From positions 20,609,508 through 20,673,507 of the forward strand of contig NC_088649.1 of the NCBI RefSeq assembly GCF_964019385.1: 64,000 nucleotides of DNA, written 5' to 3'. Below the pieces are notes generated by a model that was not told the DNA's origin, searched no databases, and saw only the letters and a list, made by a program, of their open reading frames with translations. Origin of the DNA: Sycon ciliatum. Lineage: Eukaryota > Porifera > Calcarea > Leucosolenida > Sycettidae. A program made the position numbers and the translations under genes. Below, in pieces: positions 9,766 to 20,845 of this stretch (positions are counted from its first letter, which is position 1; every line of letters starts with the position of its first letter).

Positions 9766-10475
9766 CAGCACGCGTAATAATATAATTATGTGGGTATAAT
9801 TATACGTTCCGCTTCTGTCCTATCTCCTATGATCAAATTCCATTATCAAGGTAATTATTAACACGGCGCACTGATGACCTGTGACGCCAGATCATGGATT
9901 GTCGGCCAGATTTCTCCATGTAAGCTTGTCCAGAGCGATGGCCCTCACATTCCCCAGCTGACTGCTGCGCTTCAAGTCGATGTTCCTCCTCTGTAAGTCG
10001 CTTGTGATGCGCGTCGCAATGGTTGTCCTTGGACGTCCACGCCCAGCCTTGGCATCTCCCGCAAAATAGCCCGTCAGCGCGATCCATGGCGGCGCATCCC
10101 TGTCCATACGGAGAATATGGCCGGTTAGCTGCCATCTTCTCCTGTCCACGATGTCAGATAGTGGTTCCGTGTTGCACCTCTCATACAGCTCAGTATTTGA
10201 CATCCTGGCTGGGTAGACTATGCCAATGAGCCGTCGGAGCTGCTTCCGGTGGAAAACGTTAAGCGATTCTGCTTGTGCTGCCGTGAGCCCCCATGCGCCG
10301 CAGTTATACAAAAGAACGGGCAGAACCAGGGCATTATACAGGCGGATGCGCCTCTGCTCACTGACCTTCCCACGCCTCAGCCAGAGGCTATACATCCTGC
10401 CGTATGCACTCGAAGCGAGGTCTTTCCTCCGCTCCAGGTCCTCACTGTCGCCAATGAGGGACCCTAGCTGCCTGC
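9766..10475 (-). mobile_element. LINE C-terminal fragment, RTE/Ingi-like, truncated
   Basis: The minus-strand frame 9892-10524 (element part from about 10475) reads LGSLIGDSEDLERRKDLASS, RIRLYNALVLPVLLYNCGAW, FHRKQLRRLIGIVYPARMS and RRRWQLTGHILRMDRDAPPW. This is the post-RT region typical of RTE/Ingi-like non-LTR elements. Catalytic RT motifs are absent. A TTATTATT-type run near 9742-9766 may be the 3' tail. Clade assignment is by eye. Confidence 0.65.
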
Positions 10476-10481
10476 TGGACC

Positions 10482-10740
10482 GCCAGCACTGATGTATCCG
10501 AGAGTGAAAGTGATTCGCTTTCATGCTGGAGTGACATCGACATGTCTAGTTCTGATATTGAAGTTGTCACTTGCAGCTCAGAAGAGGATGATGATGACAT
10601 CATAACACAACGGCCCAGGTCAGGATGCGGAGGTGTTGTAAGCATCCTGACCTCGAGCTCCTCTTCGGAAACAGTTTTCACTCCAACAGCATCCGCTACT
10701 ACGTGTGTGCCATCCCACCCCCTGCTCTTTCTCACTTGAG
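10482..10740 (+). other. Acidic serine-rich open frame, unrecognised
   Basis: From about 10482 the plus strand is open with STDVSESESDSLSCWSDIDM, then VVTCSSEEDDDDIITQRPRS and a serine/threonine-rich end, stopping near 10739. Composition resembles a disordered acidic region of a host protein or of a transposon ORF. There is no start context or domain that identifies it. It abuts the truncated end of the minus-strand LINE. Confidence 0.3.
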
Positions 10741-10779
10741 TATCTCTCCAAACTCCTCCTGCCCATTTGCCTTTTTTCG

Positions 10780-10970
10780 GCCTGGCTCTCTCACACTCTT
10801 TCACACCATTTCGCACTCTCTCACTCACTCTCACTCACGCTCACTCACTCTCACTCTCTCACTCACTCTCTCACTCACCCTTAGCGGCTCTCTCACTCTC
10901 TCACCCACTCCCTAACTCACTCTCTCACTCTCTCTCTCTCACACTCTCTTTTTCCGTCTCTAGCTTTCTC
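10780..10970. repeat. CTCACTCA/CTCTCACT low-complexity repeat
   Basis: About 190 bases are built from CTCACTCACT and CTCTCACTC units with interruptions. The open frames across it are low-complexity artefacts. Confidence 0.9.
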
Positions 10971-11454
10971 CCTCTCCCACTCTTGAGTTCTCCAACTCGT
11001 TCTATGCACGTGTCAATCTTTGAAGAAATTGTGAGAATGCTCTGCTGTGACAAGTCTTAGTGCACAATGTACGTTTGAACTCTCATAACTTGCCAAATCC
11101 AAGATGCTTTTACTGCATTCTTCATATACTGGCGGGACAATATAAAATATGTCAGTGTTGATCTCTGTACTTGTACAAATACGATATTACACTGCATTGA
11201 AACTGTAGAGTGTATCTTTATTTTCCGCATCCGAAAAAAATGTGGTACTGTATTGAATTATCTTAGAACGAGTTTCAGGGTCTAGAAATTATTTTGTATC
11301 GAGTGAAACCCAGAAAAGAGCATACCAGCGCTTACTGACCATGTTTGGTTGCAATTCCTGTTACAAGATAAGTCTCGTTATAAGATAACTTTCCTGACGG
11401 CCCAGCTAGAGATTATCTACTAACGAAGGAGGACCTGTATTTTTGCGTTCGGGT
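10971..11454. other. No gene seen; MITE end near 11.44 kb
   Basis: No coding sequence was recognised. CTAACGAAGGAGGACCTGTA near 11424-11443 is the inverse of TACAGGTCCTCC at 2383, so a member of that MITE family ends here. CGTTATAAGATAAC-type strings precede it. Confidence 0.45.
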
Positions 11455-11915
11455 GTAGATCGACATTCCAAAGCCCGTGCAAAATCTTTTGAAGGGAACC
11501 ATGAAATTGGCATACCCCTCAATATTGGCCCAATATAGGCACGATTTATGGGACAAACGTGCCACGGCACAGCTTACAAGAACAAGCTACGAACAAAACC
11601 CCATCAAGCCAACATAACCTCACCTTAGAAGAGTTCTTGGGGCAGCACCACTTAGCCACGCCACCATCCCAGAAGACGAGGGCAATCATCCCTTGACGCC
11701 ACAAATGATGGTCTTGAAAATAGCCAAATTACAAGCAATGAGGACATGTCCACCATCATCCTTTTGGGGTTTTCTTGAAATAAACAATTTTGAATTTTTC
11801 CACTCGACAATTCTGAAATAACACTCCCTACCCTGCAGAACAAAGTGCACTGTTGACTCTGACAAGGAAAAGCAGCGGTGATCACTTGTCACTCCAAACG
11901 ACAAGCTTCTCCTTG
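11455..11915. repeat. Left arm of a long inverted repeat
   Basis: This segment is the inverse complement of pieces of 14225-15165. ACATAACCTCACCTTAGAAG is mirrored by CTTCTAAGGTGAGGTGATGT; CCACTTAGCCACGCCA by TGGCGTGGCTAAGTGG; and GTGATCACTTGTCACTCCAA by TTGGAGTGACAAGTGATCAC. The arms are diverged by substitutions and indels. The spacer holds a LINE fragment. It may be an old large fold-back or terminal-inverted-repeat element. Confidence 0.7.
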
Positions 11916-12549
11916 TGCCAACAAAATATTTCGGTGCAACAGTTGATGCAAAAGTGACTGAATTTTTGCGTGTAGTTTTGGGATTTTACCGCAAGAAGAA
12001 TGATGAAATCACGTGCATCGGGACGTGGAAAAATGCTATCTGATGCACGACACTATGCGCACGATCACGATCGTTCCTAAGGCGCTATTCGAAACGGACC
12101 ATGAGGGAGAAGGTAAGAACTTAGTGTATAAACGAGCGTATCTATAACAAACGAGCGGTCAGTTTCACTAATGAACAAGCTATCGAGCGAGCTAACGAGT
12201 TTCATTGGTGTGACAAATAATGATTTTTTGAATATTTTTTCTATTACAGTTCGATTTTTTCATCTGGTTCAAATTATCACCGCCGACATTTGGGTTCCTG
12301 CTGCTTCACTTCGGACTGCGGTTTGGTGTCGAGATATTTTTCAGTGCCGTCGTTGAGCAGCCTTTGTAAGAATAGACTGTTTTGCGGAAATTGCAAGTAC
12401 TGAGCCCTGTTCTTCGCCGCAATGCAGAGTTGACCGAAGCACGTCCTGCGACAGGTTAGCAGATGCAGAACAAGACATCAGTAAGGTCCACCAAAGCTGC
12501 AACGACAACTGAAACAACTCAAGGCATCGCCACCTTGGCCTCCTCATAC
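11916..12549. other. Spacer of the inverted repeat, no gene seen
   Basis: ACAAACGAGCGGTCAGT and GAGCGAGCTAACGAGT (12150-12200) recur in altered form at 13480-13540 (GGCGAGCGAGCTAACGAGTA), so a short repeat flanks the LINE fragment. No open frame resembles a protein. Confidence 0.4.
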
Positions 12550-13310
12550 AGCAGAATCTATGCTGGAACTCGCAATTGACTACATCATCTCTAAAGCGCC
12601 AAGGAAGATGTTCCTTCTCCTGCGACTTCGCAATTCCTTAAACACTTCTGCTCTCTCCTCCATCTATGTAACCTACATCCGCCCTATTCTTGAGTATGCT
12701 TGCACTGTCCTCTCACCCCTTCCTGCAACCCTGAACGACCGGCTTGAGCACATCCTACGGCGCGCCGCTCGCCTCTGTTTGCATCTCCCCCTCTTTGAAC
12801 ACAGAACCCACTCCGTGCTGCTGCACCGACTCAAATGGCCATCACTCAGCAGCCGCCGTACCCTCTCCCATATCCTTCTTGAACATAGCCTGCATCATAG
12901 ATATGCACCACCACACCTTCTTGCAATTCACCTACCCCGAATACAACCCATTCGCACGCTCAGGTTCCCCCGAACCTTTGAACTACCCATAACACGTACA
13001 AACGGGCTAAGGGACTCCCCCATCTATGCTTTTCTTGATCTCTTTAAAAGCATTCCACTCAGCCTCCGGCATATCAACCCCAGACTAGATTTCAAAGCAA
13101 GCATCCTACCACTTGTCATCTCTTCCGTATGTACTTGCTCACATTGCTCAGCACATCTATAGCTCAATTGCGCCCAGCCTATGTGATAAACTCCCTATTG
13201 CCATCGCTACTGCCTCAGCAAGCAGCTAAACTTTGAGCTCTCTGTATCTGATTCCCGTGCCTGTAATTCTTTTTCTCTTATTGGCCACATGCATACAGGC
13301 CATCGTGAGT
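12550..13310 (+). mobile_element. LINE 3' fragment (RT C-terminus)
   Basis: The frame 12560-13162 (200 codons) encodes YVTYIRPILEYACTVLSPLP, LNDRLEHILRRAARLCLHLP and SPIYAFLDLFKSIPLSLRHI, the C-terminal region of CR1/Jockey-type ORF2. RT catalytic motifs are missing, so the element is strongly 5' truncated. A short 3' UTR ends in GTAATAAAAAAT near 13310. Confidence 0.7.
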
Positions 13311-14224
13311 AATAAAAAATGATTTCAAACTCAGTGTCGTGCAGCCATACAGTCTCTGTAACTGCGAGTGATTTTCACTTTGCCCGGGACTGGACTCTGG
13401 ATCGACCAGGGAGTTTTGAAATATTTTATGACTGCCCGATCGGCATGTACTGAAATGTGTACGGAGCACGGTGTTCGTTAGTACAAACGAGCTGGCCGCA
13501 CAAACGAGCCGAGTGTCTGGCGAGCGAGCTAACGAGTACACTGTGAGATCGTTTCAACACTAGGTAAGATGGATTATATTTCTTGCCTGCTCTGACCAGA
13601 ACATGCAGAAACTATCGTTATAACGCAAGCAGTATTGGATTGGCAAGAATTCTTTGAGATATTTCCTCTTGCAGTAAGAACAGGGATGCATTTTTCCACA
13701 ATAACCTCACTCATCCCGAGCATGGTTCAACAGGAACTATAGCTAGTTTACATGCTGATGATCCACGTAGATCTGGAACAGCAAGGAATGACTGTGGTCC
13801 ATGCCATGAAGGTGGCATGGAGTTGACCAGCGCGCGTCCTACACTGGTTGCATGGGGTACGTGGCTCACCCACATTTCTTACGTCGTGAACAATGTGATT
13901 TGACACTAATCGCCCTAGTCTCTGTGCTGGATGTTGAGAGAAAGTCCCGACTGGATGGCCTACAACACGACATGCGTACTCTTGAGCTGGACATCAAGAT
14001 GCACTTGATCCAATCTAGATCAACGACTGATCCATGTAAGTGCAGGTGGGCTTGATCAAGGTGACTCAGAACAACTGCTGAAACTGAACTACACGACCTG
14101 GCATTCTAGTGTCACAAGGCATGTGATTTCATCATTCCTCTTGCAGTGAAATCCAAAAATTACACCCAAACATTCTGTTACTTTTGCATCAACTGTTGCA
14201 CCGAAAAATGGTGGTGGCGCAAGG
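13311..14224. other. No recognisable gene
   Basis: A 67-codon frame at 13852-14055 has no recognisable motif. Nothing else here is supported beyond the short repeat at 13480-13540. Confidence 0.4.
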
Positions 14225-15165
14225 AGAAGCTTGTCGTTTGGAGTGACAAGTGATCACCGCTGCTTTTCCTTGTCAGCGTCAACAATACACTTTGCTCTGC
14301 AGCGTTGGGAGTGGTGTTGGAGTAGAAACTGCTAATTAGACGTCGCGGAGGGTAGCCATTGGCGGACTATGCTCGGCCAATCATCAAATTATGCGTTTGA
14401 TTACGCTACAATAATGCCAACAAATATGCTGAATTATGCTGAATTATGCTCGGTTCCACCATGAATTCACGTTGTACACAGAGGATTGAGAAACTACGCA
14501 TACACACACCCGGCCCCAGGGCTTTCTGACAAAGCTGAATTATGCCCTAAGCATAATTTTTGTCTAAACCGAAAGATTATGCCAACCTTACACGTTGGAA
14601 TCCGTATATAATGCCGGAGCATAATTTTTTGACCAAATTCCAACAGTATGCCAAATATTATGCCGGCATAATCTGCCAAGGGCTAGCGGAGAGGCGCACT
14701 TTCCTTCGCAGGTATGAATTTGGATGTATTTCAGAATGGTCGAGTGGAAAAATTCAAACTTGTTTGTTTCAAGAAAACTCCAAAAAGGATGATGGTGGAC
14801 ATGTCCTCAGTGCTAGAAGAGGTGTATAGTGTTTGCTAATTGAGGACGTAGCTCGCTGTTTTATCAGCACTTGTAATTTGGCTATTTTCAAGACGATCAT
14901 TTGTGACGTCATGGGATGATTGCCCTCGTGTTCCCGGATGCTGGCGTGGCTAAGTGGTGCTGCCCCAATAACTCTTCTAAGGTGAGGTGATGTTGTCTTG
15001 ATGGAGTTTTGTTCGTTGCTTGTTCTTGTACGCTGTGGCGTTACTTGTTTGTAGACCCATAAGTCGTGTTGATATTGGGCTAATATTGAGGATGTTTGCC
15101 AATTTCATGGTTCCCTCCAAAAGATTTTGCGCAGCCTTTGGAATATCGATCTACACCCCAAAGCA
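14225..15165. repeat. Right arm of the long inverted repeat with TTATGC-rich insert
   Basis: 14225-14300 and 14690-15165 are inverse to 11455-11915. Between them, 14400-14690 is rich in AATTATGC/GCATAATT units and contains the perfect palindrome ATTATGCCGGCATAAT near 14660. The insert looks like a separate small palindromic element. The end at about 15000-15250 carries the GAGCGAAATCTGAGAGA repeat also found at 2.2 and 52.0 kb. Confidence 0.65.
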
Positions 15166-15394
15166 AACCTACCTGCAAAATTTGAGCGAAATCTGAGAGA
15201 GCGACTTGCACATATGTTCTGGTTTTCTCCGACATGCTCTCTATTTATTATTTACATTCTACTCCCCATGCTAGAGTATAGAGTAGACACACACGCGTGC
15301 AGGACGCAACCCACCAAAAGACACGAGAGTGAGTTTGGAAGAATGGGAATGTCGGGCAGAGTAGCTGGCCTCAATTGAGTGCGCGTTAACGAAT

Positions 15395-15530
15395 CGTGTG
15401 GGCGGCCTACCGAGGGCAGGAGCTGTATATGACCAAGTGGGCCGGCCTGCGCTGAGCAGGAGCGGTTTTCGACCCATGGGAGTTGGTGGGTCGGCCTGCG
15501 TTGAGCAGGAGCGGTTTATGACCCATGCGA
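15395..15530. repeat. Degenerate tandem repeat, unit about 50 bp
   Basis: Three imperfect units built on GGCCTGCGTTGAGCAGGAGC followed by GGTTTATGACCCATG occur in a row. No function is apparent. Confidence 0.7.
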
Positions 15531-15743
15531 GTTTAATAGTAGTGCGCGAGAGGCCAGTTACGGAGGAGTGCCCATGCCAACATTCCCATTAGGGCCAGAG
15601 GAGATAGCGGGTGATAACAGCCAATATAGATGGTAAGTATGTATTGCACAAGAGCGTTGTTCTAGAGGCATAAAGTCAGACTGATATTGTGGAGTAGGAT
15701 CGACAGAGAACGCTATCTGCATCCTAAGTGAATGTCTTTGCAC

Positions 15744-16640
15744 TTACTCAGTGATCGGCTGGACCATGGTGTCAGGCCGCTCCGTAGCTGTAGGAGCAAA
15801 GGTCCTGGAGGCATCCATCTTGTTCCGGGACAGGGCATCAGCGATGGTATTGGAAATTCCTGGCAGGTGCGATGCTCGGATCAGGAAATTGTGCTTCACA
15901 CAGATTGAGTACAGGGTGCGGATGAGTGCCATGACTGCAGGAAACCGGCTCGTGCCCGTCTTCAGGCACTCCACGACAGCTTGGTTGTCGCACTGAAACT
16001 CCACACGCAGCCACTCGATCCCTCATGTGGCGCAGGCCACGACAATGGCGAAGAGCTTCTTGTAGGTAATGCTTAGTTCCAGTTGCTGCGGGGACCAGTC
16101 ACCTCTGAACCAGCGACCATTGAAGAAGGCTCCAAATCCAATGGTGCCACTTGCGTCGGCTTGCGACTGGAGGTCAGCGCTGGGCATCCACTTCTCTAGC
16201 AGGAAAAATGACCTTCCGTTCCATGTTGACAGAGTCTGGTGCCACCAGCTCAAGTCGCCCTTGGCTGAGGCTGAGAGGTGCAGCATTCGGTGAGATGACA
16301 TCTCAGATGTGGCCTTGTCGAGGTCGTACAGGCGGCGTAAGAATGTACGGGAGGCCGGAATTGCTCTGGAAGCGAACGAGAGGTGGCCCAGGAGTGAGGC
16401 GAGTTCGCAATTGAGAACGCAACCAGATATAGCGGCAGAATGGCCTATCGTGAAACCGTGACGCAACCCATGCAACACAAAGTGAGAGAAGGAGTGATCA
16501 CAATGACGGTTAAGGAGCCCGGCTAATCGGCTAACATTGATGGGGGTCTCCACAAAATGTTTACGGAGCAGACGCTGAGGTGGCGGACTGTCCCCTGCAA
16601 CATTTGACTTCTGGGTGCTTCCCGCGGCAATGAAGGCACA
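15744..16640 (-). pseudogene. DIRS-like pol remnant: RNase H kept, RT core deleted
   Basis: In the minus strand the frame reads VETPINVSRLAGLLNRHCDH and FVLHGLRHGFTIGHSA (start of a DIRS-type RT). It then jumps to ELASLLGHLSFASRAIPASR and TFLRRLYDL (post-RT), and then to RNase H (QADASGTIGFGAFFNGRWF, FQCDNQAVVECLKTG, HLPGISNTIADALSRNK). The RT palm with its catalytic aspartates is missing, apparently by internal deletion near 16400-16440. A TGA at 16023-16025 sits where Trp is usual. No tyrosine recombinase was found downstream. Confidence 0.7.
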
Positions 16641-17598
16641 CGTGGGCACGATAGCAGAATGAGTTGTTGCACTGGTCCCTGTTGAAGTTGCGGCAGATAG
16701 GCTTCCCAAGATGGGTTGGCGCGCTGGACTGCAGCGGGCCTCCACTCCCAGCGCCGTCGGATGGAGGCCCTGGTCTAAAGGGACACCGGGCCTGGGCCAC
16801 TGGGTGCACCAGAGAACAGCGCGAACATGGCGGGCGACCATGGCTGGTGAATGACGACTGCCACAAATTAGAGTCGATGATAGCCCAGTCATACGACAGT
16901 GGTTGGGAGGCTATGGCGCACCGGAAACGCCTGTCATAACTTAGCCATGCGTCCACATGATACGAGTTATTTGCATCCAGAATAGTGGCCTGATATGCCA
17001 GCAAATCATTTGCCCTATCTGGAGCCGCCGCGACAATTACTCTCGTGTAGACAGTAAACGCCTTGAGCCATGACGCTACATCGTGGACATGGCGGCGCTG
17101 GGCCTGAGTTGGATTCTGTACAAGTTGGACAGAGCGGTTAGACCCCACAGCTAGCTGGACCACATCGGGCTCCACACCCAGCTGGTCTGGGAGGAGGTCG
17201 TCGAAATCAATAAACTCGCCGCGTTCAATTCGCCCGCGGAGTTTATCAGGTACAGAGAGCAACGGACGAGCAGCCGGCGGATGGCCCAATGCATGAACGG
17301 AGCTGGAGTTGACAGGCGGCAAGACGGCTGCAGCAGATTCCAACTGCTCTACTCGCTCCATCAGGGGCTGGAGGACCTGGCCGACGGCCTGAGAAACAGC
17401 CGAAGCAAGTACATCAGGGACCACACTCAAGGCGGCGGCAGAAGAAACTGACGGCGCAACGTCGGAGACAACAGAGGCCGCGGAGGAAGATAATGGAGTC
17501 CCGGTTGGTTGACAACGAACATGAGTTGGCCTCGTACGCGCATTACTGCCTGCAGCCGAAGTTTGCGTTGCCGCCCCGGGATCAGAGGCCACATTCAA
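16561..17598 (-). CDS. DIRS-like Gag with CCCH and CCHC-like knuckles
   Basis: An intact frame of 345 codons. The C-terminal part has CRNFNRDQCNNSFCYRAH (C-x7-C-x4-C-x3-H) followed by CLHCRGKHPEVKC (C-x2-C-x3-H-x4-C), the zinc-binding pair common in metazoan DIRS-like Gag proteins. The N-terminal part is Ala/Ser-rich, with a probable coiled coil around VGQVLQPLMERVEQLES. The pol frame begins in a different frame overlapping the gag end. Gag would package element RNA. Its start is uncertain because the upstream 17584-17757 is a diverged duplicate of 17420-17583. Confidence 0.65.
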   Translation of the reverse strand: MNVASDPGAATQTSAAGSNARTRPTHVRCQPTGTPLSSSAASVVSDVAPSVSSAAALSVVPDVLASAVSQAVGQVLQPLMERVEQLESAAAVLPPVNSSSVHALGHPPAARPLLSVPDKLRGRIERGEFIDFDDLLPDQLGVEPDVVQLAVGSNRSVQLVQNPTQAQRRHVHDVASWLKAFTVYTRVIVAAAPDRANDLLAYQATILDANNSYHVDAWLSYDRRFRCAIASQPLSYDWAIIDSNLWQSSFTSHGRPPCSRCSLVHPVAQARCPFRPGPPSDGAGSGGPLQSSAPTHLGKPICRNFNRDQCNNSFCYRAHVCLHCRGKHPEVKCCRGQSATSASAP

Positions 17599-17757
17599 GG
17601 CGGCGACAGAAGAAACTGACGGCGCAACGTCGGAGACAACAGAATCCGAGTGGGGAGGTATTGGAGTTCTGGGCGGTTGAAGACGAACAGGATTTCACCG
17701 CACACGCACATTACGTCCTGTATCCGAAGGCTGAGCTGCCACTCTGGCCGATGGCGT
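17420..17757. repeat. Tandem duplication of about 166 bp across the gag 5' end
   Basis: AGAAACTGACGGCGCAACGT occurs at about 17446 and again at about 17611, in each case preceded by CAAGGCGGCG and followed by CGGAGACAACAGA. The copies then diverge. The duplication overlaps the first codons of the Gag frame. Confidence 0.8.
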
Positions 17758-18229
17758 CTTTTGTCTGGTCGAGAAACGAGCCATCGTGAGAATATAATAC
17801 TCAAATAATCTCTGGCCGCTGAAGACACGTAGTCTGACGGGACTGAGCTGAGAGAGAACAAGGAAAGCGAATACTAAAGACGGCAGCCAATCGGCAGAAC
17901 TAGGACTGACACTCTGAAGCAGGACGGAGGCAAACTCAAATCAGAAATCAGAATTTTTGAGTTCAGAATTTGAAAGCTGACTGCAGGCAAGGAAACTGGA
18001 AAGACAGCAAGCTCTGTTGTGCGCACAGGAAATCTGCGCATGCGCAGAGCGGGGCATGTGGTCTATGATACACAGCAGTATGTAGAAGAGCAAGATTGTG
18101 CACACACGTAAGGAGGGTTATGCAACCCGTTATATAGGCCAACAGCGAAGCAATGGTACGTGACTGTTAAAAACGGTTAACTCCTACGCTAACCGAACAT
18201 TTTTGTAGAAATCATGATAATATTTATTG
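17758..18229. other. No gene seen upstream of the DIRS-like remnant
   Basis: This is probably the 5' leader of the DIRS-like element and then unique sequence. No inverted terminal repeat was confirmed. Confidence 0.35.
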
Positions 18230-18700
18230 TGGTATTAACAAAACTTGGTGAAGGATTAAGATGGATATGAAAACGCTTAGAACAGGTCAAGAACAGTTTG
18301 TATCGACTTCAAATCACTGGACAAAGGAAGTTCAGCCTATGTAGAGCGTCTTTACAATAGAAACTCTTGGCGGAATGAGCAGAGAGTTCAGTTTGCGTCG
18401 CTTTCACTAGACTCATTTGGGACACTGCGTCGCTGTCATCATCTGCTGAACGAGAGACGTCATCTTTCTCGAATAGTTGTTCAGTTCGTTTCAGCCTTGC
18501 GGCAAGCTTCCTCAAACTCCTTCTTGGACCTTAATATTGAAGGCAACCTCTTGTTGATGCCCGCTAGCGTTTTCTTCAGGACCTGTGGCGGATGGTTAGA
18601 TTGATTGCCCACATACGGGGGCGTCGTTGTATTTGAGAACTTAGTCTAACCATTTGCCTTCAATATCAAGTTCCAAGAAGGAGTTTCAGGAAGTGCCGCC
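18230..18700. repeat. Paralogous repeat with snapback hairpin (copy 1)
   Basis: This matches 58928-59345 over its length and 52840-53140 over its first part. A conserved minus frame MRKLAARLKRTEQ... (18309-18515) recurs in all three copies. CTCCTTCTTGGACCTTAATA (about 18526) is mirrored by TCAAGTTCCAAGAAGGAG (about 18668), and inner GGTTAGATTGA by the inverse strand near 18640. The segment could therefore form a hairpin with a loop of about 90 bases. The frame is unrecognised. Confidence 0.65.
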
Positions 18701-19445
18701 GGAACATGCTAATGCGCTTGCTGCTGGCGGACACACCACACCTTTAACCTAGAGCGGTGAAGACACACAACCGTGTAGAAGGAAGGGGGGAAGCGAAATG
18801 TGATGGCCTAGTATCAGCGAGTATCGACCTTCGGGTGAAAATCATTTTTATCAGAACACGTCATTTTCTGCAACGGCAAAAAACTCTTGCCTCGCGCTCT
18901 GCACATTCAAACAAGAAATTAGATTATCGCAACAAATGCTTTTGATTGTCCCAGTAGCAGGACAGTTCACTCACGATGGCCAGCTAGCTGCCTCCCGGCT
19001 CTGCCAGAATTCATTGGATTTCCTAGGCCGGAATCGTCGCATCTGATAGAGAACGACGAAAGTTTCCAGAAGATGTTGTTGTCGACGGGCAATTCCTATT
19101 TATCTGACATCTAAAAAACCCTTTTAGGGCCCTACTGAATTTAGTACAGCTCCGCTCAGGAGAAATACTCAACGAGGAGAAACTCGTGGGGCGACGGCAA
19201 CAGAGGTAGACGAACAGATACGCCCTGGATCAATTCGAGTCAGGACTAAAGAGCGCTGCCGCTAGTGACATTATCTGAATTTTCCCAGGCTCCCACACTG
19301 GACTCCGTGGTGAACACCAAACCCCTTGGACGGGGCAAGAGCTGAACATTGATTTATGAGCTACGAACTCTCTGCGCTCAGTGCTGGAATCATGGCGCAC
19401 TGACGTGCATGCAGCCAGCTCCCACAGAGCTCAAATTTCACACAG
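18701..19445. other. No recognisable gene
   Basis: 18700-18805 is still shared with 59345-59450. The rest (to 19445) has no paralogue in U3 and no frame resembling a protein. Confidence 0.4.
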
Positions 19446-19903
19446 GTGCAGCAGTGATGGACTACCTCTAAATCGTGTATGAGATGAAGTGTGGGTGTTA
19501 GAATGTTGTGCCTGTGTCGTATTCCCTTTGGCATGCACAGACTGGGACTCCAGGTGTAGTTGTAGCCACCCTCCCTCCTGTTCCCTCCTGTTCTGCACTT
19601 CTGTGTGGGATGGCGTTCGAACAATTTTCATTGGTATGCAGTGATGAGGATCAAGGCCATCCATGCTCTATGCCAGAGGTTGCCCAAGAGTTTTTTTGCA
19701 ACAAAAACTGGATGGATGATTTATTACACTGTCTATTTTTTATTAAATTTTATTTCACTGTAACACATCGTATTCCGATGTGGGAAACACTGTGATAAAT
19801 TGTTGTATTTCCTGATAAGTACCTATGCTTGTTTCAGAAGCTTCTGTGTCATCAATATTGCTTTTTTCCGTCTAATACTTTGCCATGTGATCACTAGATA
19901 CCT

Positions 19904-20391
19904 ATGGATGACAACAGCAGAAAAAGTCATTTTGTGAAAAATCACCCTAAGGTCCATTTCCGCAGATACTGGGCCATATGGTTCTACCCTCCATACAGTG
20001 CGAAAGTGAGAACAGACATCGCCGGACAGTTTCTCGCGCTGATATCGAAGCACTTCCCCAATGGATCCAGATTGAGAAAGCTCTTTAACCGCAATACCGT
20101 AAACATGAGCTATAGCTGCATGCCGAGTTTGGAACCAGAATAAAAGGTCACAACAAGAAAGTCCTACAACCGAAACGTGATAATTTACCATGCAATTGCC
20201 GTGTTGCAGTGCTATGCCCACTAAATGGTGCATGCAGGGCCACCAACATGGTGTACGTAGCAAGCATCAAGTCGGGCAGCACCTTGAGAACATACACTGG
20301 GATATCGGTCCACAGGACCGTGCTTATAGATGAGGGCTATGATAGTGTTAGGTGCCTCCTCCCGTACAATCTTACCTACAACCTTTCCTAA
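19904..20391 (+). pseudogene. Penelope-like GIY-YIG endonuclease remnant (U1)
   Basis: The frame encodes VHFRRYWAIWFYPPYSAKVR, FLALISKHFPNGSRLRK, NRNTVNMSYSCMP, then after a frameshift near 20140 RIKGHNKKVLQPK, CNCRVAVLCPLNGAC, NMVYVASIKS and LRTYTGISV. The order WFxPPxS..., HFPK-like, SYSCMPN-like, Cys cluster, VYxAxV, YxG matches the C-terminal region of Penelope-like or related GIY-YIG retroelements. The paralogues at 33.05 and 59.46 kb carry the same frame with different breaks. All are dead. Confidence 0.6.
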
Positions 20392-20512
20392 GCTTACATG
20401 CACCCGTACTAAGTCATACTCACCTTTCGTTCCGTTGGCCTGGGTATCTACTTGCGCACCCATGTTTGCCATAGCTACCAAGGCCCTTTATATTGCCTTG
20501 TTTCGTTGTTTC

Positions 20513-20845
20513 TCAGTCGAGCTCTCTCTTCAACTCGTTCTCTCCAATAATCTCGATCTCTTCAATAATCTCACTCTTCAACGTGGTCGTTCGTTTGTCT
20601 TGGTATCTTGTCTCGTCGTCTATAATAATTGTCGTTCCCAATAACTTGTTCCCGTTGTCTGTTGTAATGTCTGGAGAAGATGTCGTCAGTTGTCCTTCTT
20701 CGGACTCAACAATAGGAGCACTTAGCAGGCTAGGTATGTGAGGGGCCTTAAGCGCCAGGATAGAAATGACGAGATTTCCTGGGCTGTCAAAGCGCTGCAA
20801 CCTCTGCATAGTACCACATCCTTGCACCAGCCCGCAGAATCTCAC
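20513..20845 (-). other. Unrecognised frame conserved in U1 and U2
   Basis: 110 codons here and 111 at 33662-33997 stay open. The length difference is a single extra codon (IIID against IIIID), so the indel keeps frame. Sequence includes LKAPHIPSLLSAPIVESEEG and is acidic towards the end. No domain is recognised. With such similar paralogues, open frames can persist by chance. 20392-21270 otherwise shows nothing. Confidence 0.25.

Noticed and set aside
10767-11060. SLTHSHSRSLT-type frame
   Set aside because: Low-complexity CTCACTCA repeat.
15558-15743. Tyrosine recombinase expected after a DIRS-like RNase H
   Set aside because: The downstream frame has no R-H-R-Y arrangement and no similarity I can see, so the recombinase was not annotated.
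18309-18515. MRKLAARLKRTEQ frame as a real small protein
   Set aside because: It recurs in three paralogous copies with differing ends and sits inside a repeat. No start context or partner supports it, so it is kept only as part of the repeat.
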